From: Diphasiastrum complanatum
Lineage: Eukaryota > Streptophyta > Lycopodiopsida > Lycopodiales > Lycopodiaceae
DNA length: 64,000 bases
Reading direction: 5' to 3'
Assembly (NCBI GenBank): GCA_029204225.1
Contig: CM055106.1
Location: forward strand, 6,851,156 to 6,915,155
Shown: positions 53,501 to 60,939 of the stretch, one piece after another
Position numbering within the stretch: position 1 is the first letter of the stretch
Layout of the letters: the number at the start of each line of letters is the position of its first letter
The notes under the pieces: model-generated
Database searches by the model: none
Told to the model about the DNA's origin: nothing
Seen by the model: the letters and a program-made list of their open reading frames with translations, nothing else
Translations under genes and position numbers: made by a program

Positions 53501-56500
53501 TAATAGAGTACTATCTCCTCCTATGAAGGATCTTGCAACTATTTGTGAATTGATTCTCACTAGCTACACAAATCTCTCTAAAACAAGATCTATTTCACAT
53601 CAAATGATGGAGTATAGGCAAAGTTAGTATCAAACACTCTTAGCACGTGTGAAATACACTAAGAAATCAAATTTGACTCAAATAAAATGATATTGCATGA
53701 AACAAAATGGCTAAGATCTCAAACCAGTGCCTAGATCACATATAGATGAGATTGGTAAGCATACAACTATGATTTTGGATCAACCAAGCAATCTCTTGAC
53801 CAAACCAAATGTGTCCACCCAGGTCTAGGTGCCCTACCTAACCCTCTTCAAAAGCTTATAACTTTTGATTGGCACAACCAAATGGAATGAAACTGATTGC
53901 ATCAAAAACTAGACAAAAATAGCTTCAAAACAAGTTATCAACCAAGATAAATGGATCAAGCATGAGAGAGAACTTCCAAACTGAAATTGGATGTTCCTCA
54001 CATGTGTCTGAGCACCTGATCCCGTACAGTACCAGTTCAGACCCAATCGATGTCCTTTTGATTTCTTTTGATCCAAGATTGAACAAGATAGCTAGGAAAA
54101 TGGGCCTTGACAACTTCTAGCTCAAGATTGATGAAGATTATTCACTTAGATGGATCAAAATGCATGGTAACCTTAGGTAGGCTCGGATACCATGTTGAAT
54201 TTCACACGTGTGGATTGTCCACTGCATGTACTTGTGATCTCCTAAGGTGTGTAGATGCACCAAGAACTAGACTAGATTGAGATTCAAGATCTATCTTTGA
54301 TTCTATAGCAAAAACACACTACTACATGCATTCAATCACTTCCAACTCTCACTCACACGTGTGGGAAGTATTCAAAAAATAATCTAAGTAAAAAAAAGCT
54401 GCTCTCCTCGGGTAGAGAGAGAAAAAGCATCATGAGCTCTCGGGTAGAGAGAGAAAGCTAGAAATCCAATAACTCACAAAATCCATAAAATCACCAAATC
54501 AATTAGCTTCAAAATGAGGAGTACAATGATACGAGTAGATCCACGAGCTACCACTATGCTTAACTATGATTGGACCATACTTTGTCACCTCTTGATCCTA
54601 TTGGACCATTGATCCATGCACCTCTTAATTCTATTGGACTATATTCAAGCACACCTCAATTTCCTATTGGACCTCACAAGGTTCCACCTCTAAATCCTAT
54701 TGGACCTCTTGGAATTCATCAAACAAAAGCTTTACACTTGTCTACACTCTAATTGGCACGTGTTTAGTCTCTTACTCTATTTTGGCTCAATAGTGGCATT
54801 ACAAATGGAAATGCATAATTTGCCATCTATGCCAAATTTATTCCTATCAACATCCTACACCTAGATGCTTGATTAAAAAACATAAGACCCCTATATCTAA
54901 CATAGATAATCTTTTTCAATTCTTCACATGATTCACAAAAGAAAGATTTACTATCCAATGAAGAAGGAAAATGTAATCCATCAACTAAATTATTACAACA
55001 CATATAGGAAAATGATACTGTATTCACGTGTCCAAATGAACTATGCCATAGAATAGCATTATCATTTACATTTTCATGAGAGATTCCAGATAATGCAATG
55101 GAATTAAAGAGTACATAAACATTTCTAACTCTAGTGCATGTAATTAGAGTAGTATTTTCATCGAAGATTGTACACTGCTGAGAGAGAAAGTAACAGTGTA
55201 GCCCTCACCAGTCATCTTAGAAATTGACAACAGGTTCTTTGACAACTGAGGTACATGAAGAACATTGGTGACATGAATAAAAAGATCGTTTCTGAATGCG
55301 ATCTTGACTGTCCCTTTGCCTTCCACGCATATGGTGCTTGAACCTCCGAGATCGATGAATTGATCTCTACTACTTGGTAAACCATTCCTTGTGAGAGATC
55401 ATGTGTTGGGTGCGCCGCTGTCCAGGTACCATTTATCATGGTCTTCGTTGCCACTGCTATAAGCCATTAACAGGTGTGTATCTTGCTTCTTGAATTCCGT
55501 TGCATTGGAGGAGTCTGGCTATTGCTGTTGTTGCTTCTTTGCCTCATTGTAGATGTTGATATGACACTCTCTGATGTCGTGATTGGCTCTCTTGCAATAT
55601 CTGCAGAAAAGCTTCTTGCGCGATCCACTATTCTCAGCTTGAGAATGAGGCTTCTACTGTTTCTGCTGCACTCGATTCTTGCCCTTGGAAGAGTCTTCTT
55701 CTTGGTGTACAGGGCCATCGATTTGTCTTTAATGGATAGGCTATTGGTCTTTCTCCGCATTTCTTCTTGAAGAAGATGGCCGATCACCTTTTGAAGAGTG
55801 AGGTCGGGTTGTGTGGAGATCATCACAAGTGCTCATACGACTTTAGAAGAGAAGAAAGCAAGGTCATAATGTCATCATCATCTTGAATGGCACATCCCAC
55901 AACTGATAATTGATCCAATAAAGATTTGAAGCTGTTGGTGAGAAGTGATGGCAGTAGAATCAGACATGCTAAGAGTAAAGGACTTCCTTCTAAGATGTAA
56001 TCTAGTGAATGCATCCTTAGAGGTTTTGCATGTGGTAACATGGGATATTTGGGAGTCGGCCAGATTGAGTGTGATACATGCTAAGGCCTTATGATCTTTG
56101 ATCTTCCATGCCTTTGCTTGATAACCATCTTCTGGTTTCAGGTCAGAACCTTCTACTACATCCCAAATATCTCTAACTATCAATTAATCAGAAGATTAGT
56201 TTTGAAATAGATTGAAAGAGCAGTATGACAATGCAAGTTTCTCAGGTGTCAAAGACAGCCATCGTCTAATCATGAACTGAGGAGTTGTAGACGTCCGTGT
56301 TTTGATCAGAATGAGTGAACAAATGTTATCAAACACTGATGTGCACTTAGATCACAACAAGCATTCATCTACGTTATACATAGATAGAAAAACGTGTTGT
56401 TGCTATATTACACTGAAGCACAACAAAATAGCAGTTACAACCGGAATGACGGCGTAACTAGGAGGCTCAAAATCATTCGTCTCATGGACAGAGCATCACG

Positions 56501-59500
56501 TAGAGTGTGTCTGGATGATCCATTTATAGAATTCATCCATGTATTGATTATAGTAAATATCTGTCACCTAATTAGGTAAGCCATTGTTCTTGGAAGCTTT
56601 TGGCTTGAGTGACAACTATACATGGTATATACGGTCAACGAATCAGGGAATGTTGATGCGGATGCGGACATTGCAAATCCCTCACTTCGCATTTTACGTG
56701 AAGTGGCTTTCTCTCACTTCACAAAATTTGGGAAGTGCCTGGAACGTTCCTCGTTGAAAATAGACGACTGTCGGGTTTTTTTTCTCTCTCTTCGAGGTTT
56801 TGCGAAAAAGTCGACAATGTCCTTAAAAAGGCGAAGGTGCCCTTAAAAAAGTGAAGGTGCCTTTAAAACAGTTTAACTTCTTCAAAATAGTTGAAAGGAA
56901 GAAGCTGAAGACAAATGTCGCATTTTTTGGAAAAGTGCAAAAAAGTCAACATGCTTGCAAAAAGACGACACTATTGAAAAATAGTTAAACTGTTGAACTA
57001 TGCTGAAGTGTCGCATTTCGAAAAAAGCCGACACTGTCGCATTTTGGGAAAAGCTGACACTGCGAAAAACATAGTTCATTTCTACAGATTGTTGCGACAC
57101 TTAGTGTATTTTTGCAGTCTGTTGCGACACTCAGTGTATTTTTGCAGAGTTGTTCTAAATGCTAATTCGTGGAAGTTCTTGAAGATGGACAAGTCTTCAA
57201 TGATCTTCAAATTATTGAACTTAACATCTGAACTTAAAATATGATAGGATTGGTTACCCTTTGTTGGAGATAAGCCGGAAGCCCGTTGTAGACGTTCTTC
57301 AAATAATTTGGTTGTCTAAGTCATGATTCTTGCAGGTATCAGATGAGTAGAGGTAGAACCAAAGTTGGTTTCACCTGACCCTAGATCAATGATCAGTAAA
57401 CGTGTAGGAAGAATCTTGAAATATAAATTAGTCATTCACCAAGGAGACAACTGTGGGCTTAATTTCCAACACTATGCTATACTTTTAACAAAGAATTGAA
57501 TAGAGGACATCAATAGAGACTATCCATGGTAGTGAAAACCTCAAAATATAGGAATTAACAAGTTAGAGCCACATAGAAAGCTTGGAATTCTTTGCTAAAT
57601 CCTCAACTTCCAAAGTTGCATCTGAAGGTTGTCATCAAGATGACTCGAGGAATTAGGATTAGCATACTAATATATATAAGAGAATACCCTACGGTTTAGA
57701 TTTAACAATCAATTCGGTAGAAGACCTCAATAGAGAGACTATGTATGATAATGAAAATCCTAAAATATAGGAATCAACAAGTGAGAGCCACATTGAAAGC
57801 TTGGAATTCTTTGCTAGATTTTCAACTTCCAATGTTGCAAGTAAGTGATCCTAGTGACTCTTTGGTCAAGAAGATTAATGGTGATTTTGAAATTAGAAGA
57901 GTGTCATTTTGAAACGAGAGATGTCTTTTTTTAGACTTCATTATTAAAATGTTCCATACATAAAAAAAGTAGAATCTAAAGAGATGTATGTTGGTACCAA
58001 CCATTGATCTTGTAGTATATTAGTACATGTTTATCTAAATTGATCATGGTAATCAAAAGACTAGATTAGCGAAAGTGATAATTTGTCATCCCTTTTGTTA
58101 ATTCAAGAAGATCTTAATCATTACAAGCATATAAATTTTTTTACTTAGAAGTTAAATGAGTTGCTCCATGGGATTTTACAAATCAAAATATTGGTTTATC
58201 AATCATGGCATCAAGTTCATGCAATTATGGAAATATCCATAGTTGATGTTGAGTTGCACTCATACAAATTAAAATTGAAAACAAAAGGTGAATATAGAAT
58301 AGATTGAAGTATGTTACAATATGTAGGAGAAGAATTATATTTTGAATAGCTTGGTGACAAGTGTCGTACTAAATGTGGCAAATCAATGTATGTGATTTGA
58401 TAATTGCGTTCATTATGAAATTTTTTGGAGTATACTTGAGTCTTCAGAAACTATTTATACATGTGGCATGTACCTGATTCCCATAAAACTCCAAATTATC
58501 TACTACATACTCATGATATAGACACTTAATTATGCATTGAGCTAGTGCTTGTAAAAAAAAATCTTTGTGCATAAATTCTTTACATGTGTAGATTTTTTGG
58601 AAGTCTACATAAAGACGATTTACTTTTTTCCCATGAGAATTAGTCCATGTTGAGGCCTACATACAATATATGAATCAAAGAGAATATTGTTTGACAGATT
58701 GTAAACACCTTTGAGTATATGATTTGGTTGGAAGACATTTGGAAGAGAATGATTGGAGGTTTGAGATTTGCAATTTTTGTATATTTCCATTTTTGAACAA
58801 ATAAAGTTTGCTCTTAAGGAGGGAGTTATGTTATGTGTCGAATTAAATAATATAGGTTGACATCTGACCTTGGATTTGTGGAACCCGTAAGAGGTTAGAA
58901 GGGGTTGCCTAAGCAAGACTAAAATAGATCTAAGTAACTTGTAAGTCAAATTGTGACTTGAGATGGGGCTATGCAAAGTAATAGTTAGTTGAATCATAGT
59001 GGTGGACATCATATGTGAGAGTATCCTATAGTTCACTACAAAAGGTAGACCCCAAGCTATGTGTTAGGGATTGACATTTACAGACGGCAGGCCCCAAGGG
59101 CTATGGCTCTATATTGGAGATTGGCTTTCTATCTTGTTACTACTTGTAAAGCCTAGGCTGATATGAATACATTAATACATATTTTGCAAGTTAAGGCATT
59201 TATTGGATTTTTGGTTGATAGAACATACATCAAATTGCATGATAGAACGTACGTCAAAATTGCCTACTTGTAAAAATGATGTTAGTGATGGGGGATTGAC
59301 TGCTCCTCTTTACCTTCTACTCATGTGTACTATTTATAGTAAAAGTAAAGGATCATGTTAGCTTTTTACTTCATATGTTTTAAGTGGAATATTAAAAGAA
59401 CTTTATTCCTCTTGAAATTATGGTTTTGGCTTTCTGTATAAGTTGTTTAATGGAAAGGGACCACAAAATAAAATACAAAGTAGATTATCCTTTGTGAAAG

Positions 59501-60106
59501 CGACATATGTGACACGTTACGAAGTCCATAAAACTTTTCAAAAGTAGTTTACAACTCATAAATATCCATAAAGTTTTGGGGCATCACATTACACCTCGTA
59601 AAAAGTTAAAATCTATGAGCCATAAAAATATTTTCAACTGTAATGTAAAATGCCAAGACAATGATCCTTTATGCTGGGGAATGGTCTTCTTTGTGATCCT
59701 TTATGTTGGGGAATGGTCTTTTTTGTGACCTTTGCACCTCGTGGAATGGTGACAAAATTATGGCAAGGCTATTCAATCAAGTGCAAAGGTCACTAAAATG
59801 ATCATCTCCCAAGACATAAAGCTTTGTAGTCAAGCAACCACTACAATAGGACGCAAGATTTCCAAAGCTTTTTTTTAGCTTTTTGTGAAAGATAGAATAA
59901 AAAGGAGCGAAAAGCGTCACAAGTCAGCATTGACCCACCTTATGAGTAAATTATTGAGCCTTAACTTGATAAGAAGGTAAATTGTAAAACTTTGCGGCTT
60001 ATGTGGGGGGGAAGGCCTTGCCTCGGGCCTTCCTTGCTGGTCGGTGCCTACCCGAGGGCGGAAGGCCCAAGGGCTTTGGGCCTTCCCCCACGTAATGCCA
60101 TTGTGC

Positions 60107-60154
<48 letters not shown>

Positions 60155-60873
60155 CGATTTTTTGCCGGTTTTTTTTTACGTTTGTGGTGGAATGTGGATG
60201 TGGACAGCCAATGACGGGCTGCCACATAGCACATGCACATTCCAACGGAGAGAAGAGAGAGAACGTGCATTCCACCGGAGAGAGGAGAGATAAAGTGAAT
60301 TCCACCGGAGAGAGTAGAGAGAATGACAGATTCCTAAGAGAGAGAAAATTGGATGGACATTATGCTCCTAGAGGTGGTCCCAAAATACAAAGGAGACCTG
60401 AGCACAATGCATTAGGGATGGGAGAATGGGTTCCTCACAGAATTTTTAATTGGGACATCACTCAAACTTTACTATCATGGAAGGAAGCATTCTGTAATAC
60501 ACTATATCAGCTATAAGAAATCCTTCAGTATCATGGAAAGAAGCATTCTGCTGGAAATACTACTTTTGGAGAATTGGGAAAGAGTTAATTACCTAGGATT
60601 TCATTGCATAAATCTCCCAAGCGAATGTGTCGATGACCTTGAGATTCTGTTCTCTCCAACACCTTGGACATCAAACAGTAAGAGTAGAAAGTTACTGTAG
60701 CTGAGACAACCAAAGCCGTCATACCAGGGCCCCAGCCAAGGCCAGCAAATGCAAATGGCAGACTCAGCAGAGATGGCGAAGCGATTGATGTTGTCAGATG
60801 AAACCCAGCATGAAGCCATGTACCTGCAGTTTAAGAGATTCCAGAATCATTTTTCCAAAATCAATCAATCAAT

Positions 60874-60939
<66 letters not shown>

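Larger units (their letters stand above)
48326..54928 (-). mobile_element. Element H: nearly complete Ty1/copia retrotransposon, TSD TGATT
   Basis: Perfect 5-bp duplication TGATT at 48,321-48,325 and 54,929-54,933. 3' LTR 48,326-49,449 (with an internal 387-bp duplication), polypurine tract, long gag-pol, primer-binding site 54,181-54,192 (GCTCGGATACCA, one mismatch) and 5' LTR 54,193-54,928. Inserted at the right end of element I inside element F. Close relative of G. Confidence 0.93.
41673..57471 (-). mobile_element. Element F: old Ty1/copia retrotransposon split by nested insertions
   Basis: Minus-oriented. Left (3') LTR 41,673-42,377 and right (5') LTR about 56,187-57,471 share long blocks (AATCAGAAG, GGTGTCAAAGACA, TCATTCACCAAGGAGACAA, CTTAATTTCCAACA). 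Its interior is interrupted between GAG-pre-integrase (54,929) and integrase (44,413) by gypsy element I and copia element H. The primer-binding site and gag N-terminus are deleted: gag abuts the LTR at 56,187. Target duplication not found. Confidence 0.8.
18576..60592 (-). other. Giant intron region of the transporter gene (about 42 kb)
   Basis: Interval between the phase-1 donor of exon 2 and the acceptor of the IIYSMYY exon, both with matching strand and order. It is built largely from retrotransposons (gypsy fragment, a B-like LTR, D, E, F, G, H, I). It must contain one more exon if the gene is intact, so it is formally two introns. Sense-strand (minus) elements E, F, G and H bring their own LTR polyadenylation signals; D, I and the gypsy fragment are antisense. 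Confidence 0.75.

Noticed and set aside
59992-60516. 174-codon plus-strand ORF and its minus-strand shadows
   Set aside because: Driven by the T run and the 30-bp minisatellite; phenylalanine or lysine homopolymer, no domain.
60601-60819. 72-codon minus ORF as a separate protein
   Set aside because: It is the wrong frame of transporter exon 2; the correct frame restores permease motifs.
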